The notes below the pieces were generated by a model, which ran no database searches, was not told the origin of the DNA, and was given only the letters and a program-made list of their open reading frames with translations. The position numbers and the translations under genes are program-made. 64,000 bases of DNA. It comes from CAXSBA01 sp965277105 (lineage in GTDB: Bacteria > Spirochaetota > UBA12135 > COTS27 > CAXSBA01). The stretch's first letter is position 1. Each line of letters begins with the position of its first letter. Below are positions 8,202-16,790 of the stretch, piece by piece. The DNA lies in NCBI GenBank assembly GCA_965277105.1, contig OZ255710.1:1621130-1685129 (forward strand), given 5' to 3'.

Positions 8202-9646
8202 ATAAACGAGTCGTCATCTATTTTTTAAGTGCGGTATTGATTTTTAAGGGGCTTTTTTTAAGCCTATTCTTTTTTTACGCCTACTCCACTACCGAAATCG
8301 GCAATCAAAAATTTGGCTTAGGGATAGGCATTACTAGTTTTATTTTTTTATTGGCTTTTTTTTTTAGAGTATTTGGTGAAAAAAAGCTGCATAATTTAAA
8401 CGTTAAAGATGCCATTTTATCGGTGGTGCTTACTTGGTTCATTGTGGTGGGGTTAGGAGCCATTCCTTTTCTGTTCTTTGGCGTGAGCGGAGTAGATGCT
8501 ATTTTTGAATCGGCTTCTGGTTTTACCACTACGGGGGCGACTATTTTTACTGATGTTGAGTCATTGCCAAACTCGCTTTTAGTATGGCGCTCTTTTAGTC
8601 AATGGCTAGGGGGAATGGGGATTATCGTTTTATTTGTGGCGATTATTCCTTCTCTAGGTGCTTCGGGAAAATTTCTTTTTCGTAGCGAGATACCCGGCCC
8701 GATAAAAGAAAACCTCACTCCCCAAGTGCGAAACACCACCAAACAACTTTGGATTGCTTATGGCATTTTAACGGTTATCATCATTATTACTTATAAGGGG
8801 TTAGGGATGAATTGGTTTGATACTATCAACCACGCCTTTACCACGGTTTCTACTGCAGGCTTTTCTACTAAAAACGAGAGCCTAGGGTATTTTGACCCTT
8901 CAGTGCAGTGGGTCGCTATGGCTTTTATGATTATTTCAGGCGTGAACTTTGGTATTTATCTTTTACTGCTAACCCCTAATAGAAAAAAAATCATTAAAGA
9001 CACTGAATTTAAATTTTTTATTTTGCTAATTGTCATTACTAGCATTTTTTTCTCCCTAGCTTATTTTATGATTAATGAAATTCCTTTGTTTGATTCTTTT
9101 CGAGTAGGGTTTTTTACGATTATTTCTTTTTTAACCACTACTGGCTATGCCAACGCTGATATTGCCAAATTTTCTTTTATCCTGCAGTCCTTGCTCCTGC
9201 TATTTTTTTTTATCGGTGGATGTGGAGGTTCAACTAGTGGAGGAATAAAAATTTATCGGGTTTTATTAATTTTTCGTTCTTTAAGTTTTCAAATTAAAAA
9301 GTCATTATCACCTTATTTAGTTTCTTCCGTAAAAATTGGCAAGGTTAAGGTAGATGAAGTTATTATTATTAATAGCTTTGTTTTTATTTTGGTTTATTTG
9401 TTTTTTTTCTCCATTGGTAGCATCTTTTTTTTTATCGACAGTGGAGATTTTTTATTTGCCTACACGTTCTCTGCTTCTAGTTTAGGGAATGTTGGTCCGG
9501 TTTTCGGCGAAGTAAGTTTTGATGGGACTTATTTTAATATTTCCAGTTTTTCTAAACTATTTTCGGTTTTTTTAATGATTTTAGGGAGATTGGAAATCTT
9601 TACCTTGCTAGCCCTACTTTACCCACTTTTTTGGAAAAGGTATTAA
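8198..9646 (+). CDS. trkH: Potassium uptake protein, TrkH/KtrB family
   Basis: TrkH is the K+-translocating membrane subunit of Trk systems. The 482-residue protein has about ten transmembrane helices and the four pore-loop selectivity filters: GFTTTGAT (108-115), TVSTAGFST, FLTTTGYAN and SSLGNVGP. The GGCGGSTSGGIK loop is also typical. The start is a TTG at 8198 that overlaps the proB stop (TTGA), implying translational coupling. A regulatory TrkA/KtrA subunit is not in the window. The last few residues are short compared with E. coli TrkH. The next gene follows after 9 bases. Confidence 0.9.
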   Translation: MNKRVVIYFLSAVLIFKGLFLSLFFFYAYSTTEIGNQKFGLGIGITSFIFLLAFFFRVFGEKKLHNLNVKDAILSVVLTWFIVVGLGAIPFLFFGVSGVDAIFESASGFTTTGATIFTDVESLPNSLLVWRSFSQWLGGMGIIVLFVAIIPSLGASGKFLFRSEIPGPIKENLTPQVRNTTKQLWIAYGILTVIIIITYKGLGMNWFDTINHAFTTVSTAGFSTKNESLGYFDPSVQWVAMAFMIISGVNFGIYLLLLTPNRKKIIKDTEFKFFILLIVITSIFFSLAYFMINEIPLFDSFRVGFFTIISFLTTTGYANADIAKFSFILQSLLLLFFFIGGCGGSTSGGIKIYRVLLIFRSLSFQIKKSLSPYLVSSVKIGKVKVDEVIIINSFVFILVYLFFFSIGSIFFFIDSGDFLFAYTFSASSLGNVGPVFGEVSFDGTYFNISSFSKLFSVFLMILGRLEIFTLLALLYPLFWKRY

Positions 9647-9655
9647 AATAATTGC

Positions 9656-10639
9656 ATGGAACAAAACAAATCAAAAGAAATAAAAGACATTATTATTATC
9701 GGAGGAGGCCCCATTGGAATAAGTGTAGGAGCTAAGTGCGCGAAAGAAAAACTAAACTACGTTATTTTAGAAAAAGGGTGTTTGGTGAATTCTCTGTATC
9801 ATTTCCCGATAAATATGACTTTTTTTTCCACGCCCGAGAAAATTGAAATAGAAAAAATCCCTTTTACATGCATAAATTTACGTCCTTCTAGACGAGAAGG
9901 TTTAGAATACTATCGTCATGTGGCTAATCACTTTCAACTCAATATTCACTTGTATGAAGAAGTTATAAAAGTAGAGAAAGAGCGAAATGGTTTTTCCATT
10001 ACGAGTAATAAAAAACAATACTATACCAAGGCTATTGTCCTAGCCAGTGGGTTTTATGATTTGCCTAATAAACTCCAGATTAAAGGGGAAGATCTCTCTA
10101 AGGTAAAACACTATTTCGATGATCCTCATTTGTATTTTAAGCAAAAAGTAGCCGTCATTGGGGCGGCTAACTCGGCGGTTGATGCTGCTTTGGAAAGTTA
10201 TCGCAAAGGAGCAGAGGTTACTTTAATTATCCGGGATCAAGGCATAAAAAGCACTACTAAATACTGGGTGAAGCCGGACATTGAAAACCGAATTAAAAGC
10301 AACGAAATAAAAGCTTTTTTAAATAGCGAGGTTATCGAAATTAAACAAAACGAGATTATTGTAAAAACCCCGCAGGGGTTGATAACTTTAGAAAATGACT
10401 ATGTGTTGGCTATGACTGGTTATGGGCCTAACTATTCTCTATTAGAAAGTGTTGGGATTCGTTTTGATAATAGCCAATATAAAAAACCGATTTTTAGTAT
10501 TAAAACGATGGAAAGCAATGTCGAGAACGTTTATTTAGCGGGGGTGGTTTGTGGAGGCAAAAAGAGCAATGAATGGTTTATTGAAAATTCTTTAAATCAC
10601 GGAGAAAAAATTATTCAAGATTTTTTGAAAAAAAAATAG
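9656..10639 (+). CDS. ypdA: YpdA-family FAD/NADPH disulfide reductase-like protein
   Basis: This 327-residue flavoprotein resembles YpdA (Bdr), which reduces bacillithiol disulfide in Bacillota. The FAD motif IIIIGGGPIGIS is at 12-23, the NADPH motif IGAANSAVDAA at 168-178, and the family-typical YHFPINMTFFSTPEK and NEWFIENSLNHG segments are present. The CxxC redox pair of thioredoxin reductases is absent, as in YpdA. It lies 9 bases after trkH. Whether this organism makes bacillithiol cannot be told from the window, so the physiological substrate is open. Confidence 0.8.
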   Translation: MEQNKSKEIKDIIIIGGGPIGISVGAKCAKEKLNYVILEKGCLVNSLYHFPINMTFFSTPEKIEIEKIPFTCINLRPSRREGLEYYRHVANHFQLNIHLYEEVIKVEKERNGFSITSNKKQYYTKAIVLASGFYDLPNKLQIKGEDLSKVKHYFDDPHLYFKQKVAVIGAANSAVDAALESYRKGAEVTLIIRDQGIKSTTKYWVKPDIENRIKSNEIKAFLNSEVIEIKQNEIIVKTPQGLITLENDYVLAMTGYGPNYSLLESVGIRFDNSQYKKPIFSIKTMESNVENVYLAGVVCGGKKSNEWFIENSLNHGEKIIQDFLKKK

Positions 10640-10692
10640 TTTTTATGCTATGATATATGGTATATCTTTAAATTTTAAATATGGAGAAAATT

Positions 10693-11754
10693 ATGACAAA
10701 AAAAATCGTAACTTTATTGGTAAGTTTTACTCTTTTTTTTCTATTCCTTAGCTGTGGAAGTCAAGGGAGTGCAGAAAATCAAGATCAAGGCGAGTCATCA
10801 AACACTATCTCAGCAGTACAAGAGCGAGGGAGTTTGTTATGTGGAGTAAGTACTGGGCTTCCTGGTTTCTCTTCACCAGATTCTAGTGGTAATTGGGTTG
10901 GTCTTGATGTGGATGTTTGTCGAGCAGTCGCTGCTGCTGTTTTAGGAGATGCTTCTCAAGTAAAGTATGTTCCTTTAACTGCTAAAGAAAGATTTACTGC
11001 CTTACAATCAGGTGAAATTGATGTTTTATCACGAAACACAACTTGGACCGAAACTCGAGATACTTCTTTAGGACTTAACTTTGCTGGAATAAATTACTAT
11101 GACGGGCAAGGTTTTTTAGTAAAGAAAAACTTGAATGTAAAAAGTGCTAAAGAACTTAATGGGGCTTCTGTTTGTATTCAAGCAGGGACTACTACTGAGT
11201 TAAACTTAGCTGACTATTTTAGATTTAACAACTTAGACTATAAAGCTGTTACTTTTGATACTTCTGATCAAACTAAACAAGGTTTTGAAGAAGGAAGATG
11301 CGATGTTCTAACTAGTGATCGTTCTCAACTAGCTGCTTTAAGAATAACTTTAGCTGATCCTAATTCAGCGGTTGTTTTAACCGATGTTATTTCTAAAGAG
11401 CCTTTAGGCCCAGTGGTTCGGCAAGGGGACGATGCTTGGTTTAATATTGTAAAATGGTCTCTTTATGCTATGATTGAAGCAGAAGAGCAAGGAATTACCA
11501 GCGGTAATGTTGATAGTAGAAAAGGTGATGCTGATCAAAATCCTACTGTTAAAAGATTACTTGGTGATGAAGGCAAACTAGGTGAAAACTTAGGATTAGA
11601 TGCGGAGTGGGCTTACAATATTGTTAAACAAGTAGGAAACTACGGTGAATCTTATAATAGAAACGTTGGTCCAGCTACTCCTTTGGGAATTGCTCGAGGC
11701 GTGAATGATTTATGGACAAAAGGCGGGTTAATCTACGCCATGCCATTTAGATAG
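10693..11754 (+). CDS. aapJ: Polar amino-acid ABC transporter substrate-binding lipoprotein (AapJ/BztA type)
   Basis: This 353-residue periplasmic binding protein belongs to the AapJ/BztA group that captures glutamate, glutamine or general L-amino acids. From the ATG at 10693 a signal peptide leads to Cys21 in FLSC, a relaxed spirochaete-type lipobox, so it is probably a lipoprotein. Family segments include GVSTGLPGFS, GLDVDVCRAVAAAV, VLSRNTTWT, FAGINYYDGQGF and GPVVRQGDD. A GGAG site 7 bases upstream favours this ATG over one at 10681. Codon choice is strongly biased toward A/T-ending synonymous codons, suggesting high expression. A strong terminator follows, separating it from the permease genes. 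Confidence 0.9.
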   Translation: MTKKIVTLLVSFTLFFLFLSCGSQGSAENQDQGESSNTISAVQERGSLLCGVSTGLPGFSSPDSSGNWVGLDVDVCRAVAAAVLGDASQVKYVPLTAKERFTALQSGEIDVLSRNTTWTETRDTSLGLNFAGINYYDGQGFLVKKNLNVKSAKELNGASVCIQAGTTTELNLADYFRFNNLDYKAVTFDTSDQTKQGFEEGRCDVLTSDRSQLAALRITLADPNSAVVLTDVISKEPLGPVVRQGDDAWFNIVKWSLYAMIEAEEQGITSGNVDSRKGDADQNPTVKRLLGDEGKLGENLGLDAEWAYNIVKQVGNYGESYNRNVGPATPLGIARGVNDLWTKGGLIYAMPFR

Positions 11755-11764
11755 AAAGTCTTTT

Positions 11765-11795
11765 AAACAAACCCTATTTTAAATAGGGTTTGTTT
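11765..11795 (+). terminator. Intercistronic terminator after the binding-protein gene
   Basis: A 15-base perfect inverted repeat, AAACAAACCCTATTT (11765-11779) and its complement (11781-11795), is followed by an AT-rich tract. It starts 10 bases after the aapJ stop. Partial termination here would give more binding protein than permease, the usual ratio for ABC importers. Confidence 0.75.
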
Positions 11796-11961
11796 AATGA
11801 ATTATAAAAAAGTTGAAAATTTATTTTATTGCTCTAAATAAATTCACTAATTATTCGATAATCACTTCTTTTATTGCTTTTTTCTCTTTCTCTCGCTTAA
11901 AAAAATTTAATAGCTCTTTCACTAATCAAATAACTATAAATCCAGCATTAGTTAAGCAGTT

Positions 11962-13107
11962 ATGAGATTTTATAATAACGAAAAATTTCGAAGTTTTTTC
12001 TTTCAAGCAGTAATCTTACTTTCTTTTTTAGGCCTACTTTTTTTTATTATTACTAACATGTTTAGTAATATGGAAAAACGTGGTATTAATACGGGCTTTG
12101 GTTTCTTAAGTGTTGAATCAGGTTTTGGCATTCTGCAGACTTTAATTGATTACGACGAAACTCACACCTATGGGCGTACTTTTATTGTTGGGCTTTTAAA
12201 TACCATTTTAGTTTCTTCTATTGGAATTGTTCTTGCTACTTTTTTAGGTTTTTTTATTGGTATAGGGCGGTTGTCGTCTAATTGGTTACTGCAAAAACTC
12301 ACTACCGTTTATATCGAGACTTTTAGAAATATCCCTATTTTATTACAAATACTTTTATGGAATACCCTTTTTAGAAGGATTTTGCCTAATAAAGATTTGG
12401 AAATATTCTCTAATATTTACATTAGCATTGAGCAATTAACTATCCCGGAAATTACCCCTAACCCTTTTTTTTATTTTATGGTAATGCTTTTTTTTATTAT
12501 CATTGCTGTTATTTTTTTCCTGCGAAAAAGAGCGGAGAAAAAACTATTTAAAACCGGACAAACTACTCCGGTTTTATCGATATCTATCGGTTTAATTGTC
12601 AGTTATTTTGTTCTTTTTGTTCTGCTTAGAGACGTTATGTTTTCCTTTACTAATCCTATACCTGGGCGTTTTGATTTTGAAACTGGTAGTGCGATTATCC
12701 CAGAACTTTTTTCACTTACTATTGCTCTTAGCGTTTATACGGCTACCTATATCTCGGAAGCGGTAAGATCTGGAATTGAATCAGTCGATAAAGGACAGAG
12801 AGAAGCGGCAACTGCCTTGGGCTTAAGAAAATCAACGATTATGAAAACCATTATCATCCCCCAAGCCATGCGAGTAATTATTCCCCCCACCACTAACCAG
12901 TATTTGAATTTAACGAAAAACTCTTCTTTAGCGACTGCAATTGGTTATCCTGACTTGGTAAGTGTTTTTGCTGGGACCACTTTAAACCAAGTGGGACAAG
13001 CGGTAGAGATTATGCTAATGACTATGGCGGTTTATTTATTAATTAGTTTGCTTATTTCTTTAGTGCTTAATATTTATAATAAAAGGGCTAAAATAGTCGA
13101 AAGATAG
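11962..13107 (+). CDS. aapQ: Amino-acid ABC transporter permease (AapQ/BztB type)
   Basis: This 381-residue inner-membrane permease of the polar amino-acid uptake family is typical of the longer AapQ/BztB subunits. It has an N-terminal helix, the start of the permease core (RTFIVGLLNTILVSSIGI), TFRNIPILLQ, and a central insertion. The EAA loop REAATALGLRKSTIMKTIII near residue 275 docks with the ATPase. TTNQYLNLTKNSSLA follows it. The ATG has no convincing ribosome-binding site. It ends directly at the ATG of the next permease gene. The 166 bases between the terminator and this gene are AT-rich and hold no gene. Confidence 0.9.
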   Translation: MRFYNNEKFRSFFFQAVILLSFLGLLFFIITNMFSNMEKRGINTGFGFLSVESGFGILQTLIDYDETHTYGRTFIVGLLNTILVSSIGIVLATFLGFFIGIGRLSSNWLLQKLTTVYIETFRNIPILLQILLWNTLFRRILPNKDLEIFSNIYISIEQLTIPEITPNPFFYFMVMLFFIIIAVIFFLRKRAEKKLFKTGQTTPVLSISIGLIVSYFVLFVLLRDVMFSFTNPIPGRFDFETGSAIIPELFSLTIALSVYTATYISEAVRSGIESVDKGQREAATALGLRKSTIMKTIIIPQAMRVIIPPTTNQYLNLTKNSSLATAIGYPDLVSVFAGTTLNQVGQAVEIMLMTMAVYLLISLLISLVLNIYNKRAKIVER

Positions 13108-14211
13108 ATGGAAAAATTTACTAAAATTCTCGATCGCCCCCCTCCTCAGAAAACCCAATTAGGTCCTTTAGGGTGGTTACTCAAAAACATGTTCTCTTCG
13201 GTAGGGAACAGCGTTATTTCTATTATATCTATCGCCTTGATTGCTTACACTATTCCTTTTTTGATTAGGTGGCTTATTTTAGATGCAACTTGGACTGGCG
13301 AAAATCGCGATGCTTGCTTAGAGAACTCTGGCGCTTGTTGGCTTTTTATTGGTGAGAAAATCAATTTATTTATGTATGGATTTTATCCCTCCGAGCTTTA
13401 CTGGCGGCCTAATACCGCGGGTATTCTATTTTTTGTTTTAATAGCTCCTTTGTTTTTTAAGGGGTTCAAGTTTAAACTGCAATGGGGATTATCTTTCCTT
13501 TTTGCCTACCCGCTTATTGCTTTTATTTTATTTTATGGAGGAATTTTTGGTTTAGAAGTAGTCGATACGAATAAATGGGGTGGGCTTATGCTTACTTTGT
13601 TTGTGGCTTATATTGGAATTATTGCTGCTTTTCCCATTGGTGTTTTACTAGCGTTAGGGAGAGCTTCTAACCTCCCCATTGCGAAATACCTTTCTATTTT
13701 ATTCATCGAATTTTGGCGTGGAGTACCTCTTATTACGATCCTTTTCATGGCCTCGGTTGTCCTTCCTTTATTTTTGCCCGAAGGGGTTGATTTAGACAAA
13801 CTTATGCGTGCTTTAGTGGGAATTACTCTTTTTCAATCAGCTTATTTAGCCGAAGTAGTTAGAGGAGGGATTCAAGCTATCCCTAAGGGGCAATACGAAG
13901 CAGCTGATAGTTTAGGGCTTAGTTATTATCAAAAAGTTGCTCACATAGTTCTCCCACAAGCTTTAAGAATCGTTATCCCTTCTTTAGTGGGGAGTTCCAT
14001 TTCTTTATTTAAAGATACCACCTTGCTGCTTATTATAGGACTTTTAGACGTATTAGCTATGGTGGTGGCGACTAGTTCGGATACTTTTTGGTTGGGATTT
14101 GAGCCAGAAGGATATGTTTTTGTGGGTATTTTATTTTGGATTTTTTGTTACACGTTATCTCGTTATAGTTTTGTGCTAGAGAAAAAACTTTCTTATAAAG
14201 AAAATAAATAA
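13108..14211 (+). CDS. aapM: Amino-acid ABC transporter permease (AapM/BztC type)
   Basis: This 367-residue permease is the partner of AapQ in a heterodimeric channel. It has an N-terminal helix and a cysteine-containing periplasmic loop (CLENSGACW). The permease core follows with PIGVLLALGRAS, FIEFWRGVPLITILFMASV, the EAA loop (YEAADSLGLSYYQKVAHI, about residues 258-275) and LVGSSISLFKDTTLL. The start codon abuts the stop of aapQ, and aapP follows after 11 bases, so the three genes form one operon. The C-terminus is normal for the family. Confidence 0.9.
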   Translation: MEKFTKILDRPPPQKTQLGPLGWLLKNMFSSVGNSVISIISIALIAYTIPFLIRWLILDATWTGENRDACLENSGACWLFIGEKINLFMYGFYPSELYWRPNTAGILFFVLIAPLFFKGFKFKLQWGLSFLFAYPLIAFILFYGGIFGLEVVDTNKWGGLMLTLFVAYIGIIAAFPIGVLLALGRASNLPIAKYLSILFIEFWRGVPLITILFMASVVLPLFLPEGVDLDKLMRALVGITLFQSAYLAEVVRGGIQAIPKGQYEAADSLGLSYYQKVAHIVLPQALRIVIPSLVGSSISLFKDTTLLLIIGLLDVLAMVVATSSDTFWLGFEPEGYVFVGILFWIFCYTLSRYSFVLEKKLSYKENK

Positions 14212-14222
14212 AGGGTAGTTTT

Positions 14223-14978
14223 ATGAACACGGAAGAAAATCAAGAAGTTATTATTAAAGTTGATAAACTTAACAAATGGTATGGAGATTTTCACGTTTTA
14301 AAAGATATCAATTTATCGGTTAATCGAGGAGAAAAAATTGTCATCTGTGGGCCTTCGGGATCAGGGAAATCTACTCTAATTCGCTGCATTAATCACTTAG
14401 AAGTATTTCAAGAAGGAAAATTAATCGTTGATAATATTGAAATTAACGAAGACATCAAGAACATTGAAAAAATTCGCAGTGAAGTGGGAATGGTTTTCCA
14501 GCATTTTAATCTTTTCCCTCACCTAACTATTTTAAAGAATTTAACTTTAGCTCCCATGCTAATTAGAAAAAAAAATCTTAAAGAAGCAACCGAAATAGCG
14601 ATGAATTATTTAGAGCGAGTAAAAATTCCCGAGCAGGCGAACAAATATCCTGGGCAATTATCTGGGGGGCAACAGCAACGGGTGGCTATTGCGAGGAGCC
14701 TCTGCATGGAACCAAAAGTTATGCTTTTTGATGAGCCTACTTCGGCTTTAGACCCGGAGATGATATCCGAGGTTTTGGACGTTATGATTGAGTTAGCTAA
14801 CTCTGGGATGACCATGCTTTGCGTTACTCATGAGATGGGATTTGCTAGGAAAGTAGCTGATAAGGTTATTTTTATGGAAAGTGGACAAATTGTAGAAGAA
14901 AACGAGCCCGAAGCTTTTTTTAATAATCCTAAAAACGAGAGAACAAAATTATTTTTAACTCAAATTCTTACTCATTAG
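14223..14978 (+). CDS. aapP: Amino-acid ABC transporter ATP-binding protein
   Basis: This 251-residue ATPase energises the AapQM permease. Visible motifs are Walker A GPSGSGKST (43-51), Q-loop VFQHFNLFPH (about 91-100), signature LSGGQQQR (about 145-152), Walker B VMLFDEPTSALDP and the switch histidine in CVTHEMGF. Length and order are those of the GlnQ/AapP class. It is the last gene of the transporter operon. The 45-base gap after it holds the -10 element of the next gene and only a weak stem (AGATTA/TAATCT). Confidence 0.93.
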   Translation: MNTEENQEVIIKVDKLNKWYGDFHVLKDINLSVNRGEKIVICGPSGSGKSTLIRCINHLEVFQEGKLIVDNIEINEDIKNIEKIRSEVGMVFQHFNLFPHLTILKNLTLAPMLIRKKNLKEATEIAMNYLERVKIPEQANKYPGQLSGGQQQRVAIARSLCMEPKVMLFDEPTSALDPEMISEVLDVMIELANSGMTMLCVTHEMGFARKVADKVIFMESGQIVEENEPEAFFNNPKNERTKLFLTQILTH

Positions 14979-15012
14979 TTTAGATTACTTTTAGTTAGCA
15001 TAATGCTTTTAT

Positions 15013-15018
15013 TATAAT
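15013..15018 (+). promoter_or_regulatory. -10 element giving a probable leaderless transcript
   Basis: A perfect TATAAT ends 5 bases before the TTG start at 15024, so the expected transcription start is at the start codon. There is no ribosome-binding site. A -35 match is poor. Confidence 0.4.
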
Positions 15019-15023
15019 CTCAG

Positions 15024-15749
15024 TTGAAAAAAGTTTCCATTGTTATTCCTACTTATAATGAAATTGTCAATATTAAAATAATTATTGATAAAATTTTTTA
15101 TTTTCTTCCTGAGGTTAACATTATCGTTGTTGATGATAATTCTCCCGATTTAACTTGGCAATATGTTGAGGGACTTGCCCAAAAAAAAAGCAATGTCTTT
15201 TTAGTGAAAAATGAAAAGAAAATGGGGATTGGCAATGCCTATAAGGCTGGTTTTGCTAAAGCGCTTGCTATTAATAGCGATGTTATTGGGCAGATGGATG
15301 CTGATTTATCCCATGACCCGAAATACCTAAGTAAGATGATTGCTTGGGCTAATGACTATGATGTCGTTATAGGTTCGCGCTACAAAACTGGGATTAATGT
15401 CATCAACTGGCCGATTACCCGGGTTTTATTATCTTTTTTTGCGAATAAGTATGCTAGTTTAGTCACAGGGGTAAAGATTAACGATTTAACGGGAGGTTTT
15501 AAGGTTTTTAAGCGGGGTGTGTTAGAGCAAATTGACTTTACTAAAATTATGTCCGATGGGTATTCTTTTCAAATAGAAACCAACTACATTGTTCATAAAC
15601 TAGGTTTTAAGGTTTATGAGCACCCTATTGTTTTTACTGACCGAGTAAATGGGAGCTCTAAGCTGGATAGAAATATTATCTATGAAGCCTTGTTCAATGT
15701 GATTAAACTCCGTTTTAAAAATACTAAAAGTTACCTTAAAAAAAAATAA
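15024..15749 (+). CDS. Family 2 glycosyltransferase, dolichol-phosphate-mannose synthase-like
   Basis: This 241-residue protein is a GT2 enzyme of the DPM1/Ppm1 type, which transfers mannose or a related sugar from a nucleotide donor to polyprenyl phosphate at the membrane. The nucleotide-binding VVDDNSPD (about 35-42), the metal-binding QMDADLSHDP (about 89-98), VIGSRY and the acceptor-side GGFKVFKR are all present. No transmembrane helices follow, so it is the short soluble DPM1 form. It begins at a TTG with no Shine-Dalgarno. It may supply lipid-linked sugar for glycan or glycolipid synthesis, but the acceptor is not shown by context. Confidence 0.85.
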   Translation: MKKVSIVIPTYNEIVNIKIIIDKIFYFLPEVNIIVVDDNSPDLTWQYVEGLAQKKSNVFLVKNEKKMGIGNAYKAGFAKALAINSDVIGQMDADLSHDPKYLSKMIAWANDYDVVIGSRYKTGINVINWPITRVLLSFFANKYASLVTGVKINDLTGGFKVFKRGVLEQIDFTKIMSDGYSFQIETNYIVHKLGFKVYEHPIVFTDRVNGSSKLDRNIIYEALFNVIKLRFKNTKSYLKKK

Positions 15750-15829
15750 TATTTATAATTAGTTGTTAAGTTTTTATCGCTGAAAAAGAGTGATTATCAA
15801 TCAATTAGATTAAGAAATTTTTTATCAAT

Positions 15830-16717
15830 ATGAAAAGAAAATATATTTTAATGGCCTTAGTTTTTCCTTTTATTACCTACCTTTTTCTCTTTTTGGTTCA
15901 TATGGCATTACCAGTAAAAAAAGTCCCTGCGAATAATTTTTTTCCTTTGAATGACTTTCTTAACATTGCTCACCGAGGAGGGAGAGGGATAGCCCCGGAA
16001 AATACCCTTTATGCTTTTTCTAACGCCTTAAAAGTAGGAGCTGATGTTTTGGAAATGGATGTTCATTTAACTAAAGATAATCACTTAGTGGTTATTCATG
16101 ACGAAACGGTTGCAAGAACAACGGATAAAACTGGGGAAGTTAAAAATTTTACTTTAAAAGCAATAAAAGAATTAGACGCGGCCTATCGCTTCCAAGAAAA
16201 TAATCAATTCCCTCTAAGAAAAACCGGGATTACTATTCCTACTTTGGAAGAAGTTTTTAGTGCTTTCCCTAAGGTTAGAATGGTGGTGGAAATTAAACCA
16301 AGAGAAGCAGTTAATTTATCCACTCAAAAAATGTGTGAACTACTTACTAAATACAATCGCTTAGATTTAACTTTAATTGCTGCTTTTTCTAATGATACTA
16401 TTGCTGCGTTTAGAGAAGTTTGTCCTGCTGGCCAGACGGTTTCGCCTTTAGAAGATTCTTTAGAATTTCTATTTCTTCATAAGTTAAATTTGTTAGATTT
16501 CTATTCTCCCGACCATATAGCTTTTGAGATTCCTCCAAGTGTTTTTGAAAGTATTTCTATTTATACCCCTGCTTTTTTAAAAGAAGCTAATCAACGGAAT
16601 ATTTCTGTTCATCTTTGGACTATTAATGACGAAAAGGAAATGCAGTTGTACATTGCTGATGGGGCTCAGGGAATTCTAACGGATTATCCAGATAAGTTAG
16701 AAAAGTTATTGCCTTAG
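15830..16717 (+). CDS. Glycerophosphodiester phosphodiesterase family protein
   Basis: GDPD enzymes hydrolyse glycerophosphodiesters to glycerol-3-phosphate and an alcohol. The 295-residue protein has an N-terminal membrane anchor (about 5-26), then the TIM-barrel signature: IAHRGGRG, ENTLYAFSNAL, EMDVHLTKD and VIHDETVART, which hold the catalytic histidines and metal-binding acids. HLWTIND and GILTDYPD are near the C-terminus. Length fits bacterial UgpQ-like proteins with an anchor. It is 80 bases after the glycosyltransferase and 73 before lptF, so it may be transcribed alone. Substrate specificity is not determinable. Confidence 0.9.
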   Translation: MKRKYILMALVFPFITYLFLFLVHMALPVKKVPANNFFPLNDFLNIAHRGGRGIAPENTLYAFSNALKVGADVLEMDVHLTKDNHLVVIHDETVARTTDKTGEVKNFTLKAIKELDAAYRFQENNQFPLRKTGITIPTLEEVFSAFPKVRMVVEIKPREAVNLSTQKMCELLTKYNRLDLTLIAAFSNDTIAAFREVCPAGQTVSPLEDSLEFLFLHKLNLLDFYSPDHIAFEIPPSVFESISIYTPAFLKEANQRNISVHLWTINDEKEMQLYIADGAQGILTDYPDKLEKLLP

Positions 16718-16790
16718 TGGGATAATTGCTCAAGCTGCTAAATTGATTATATAATAATAACTCATAAGAAAATAACCTAATTTTTTTAAA

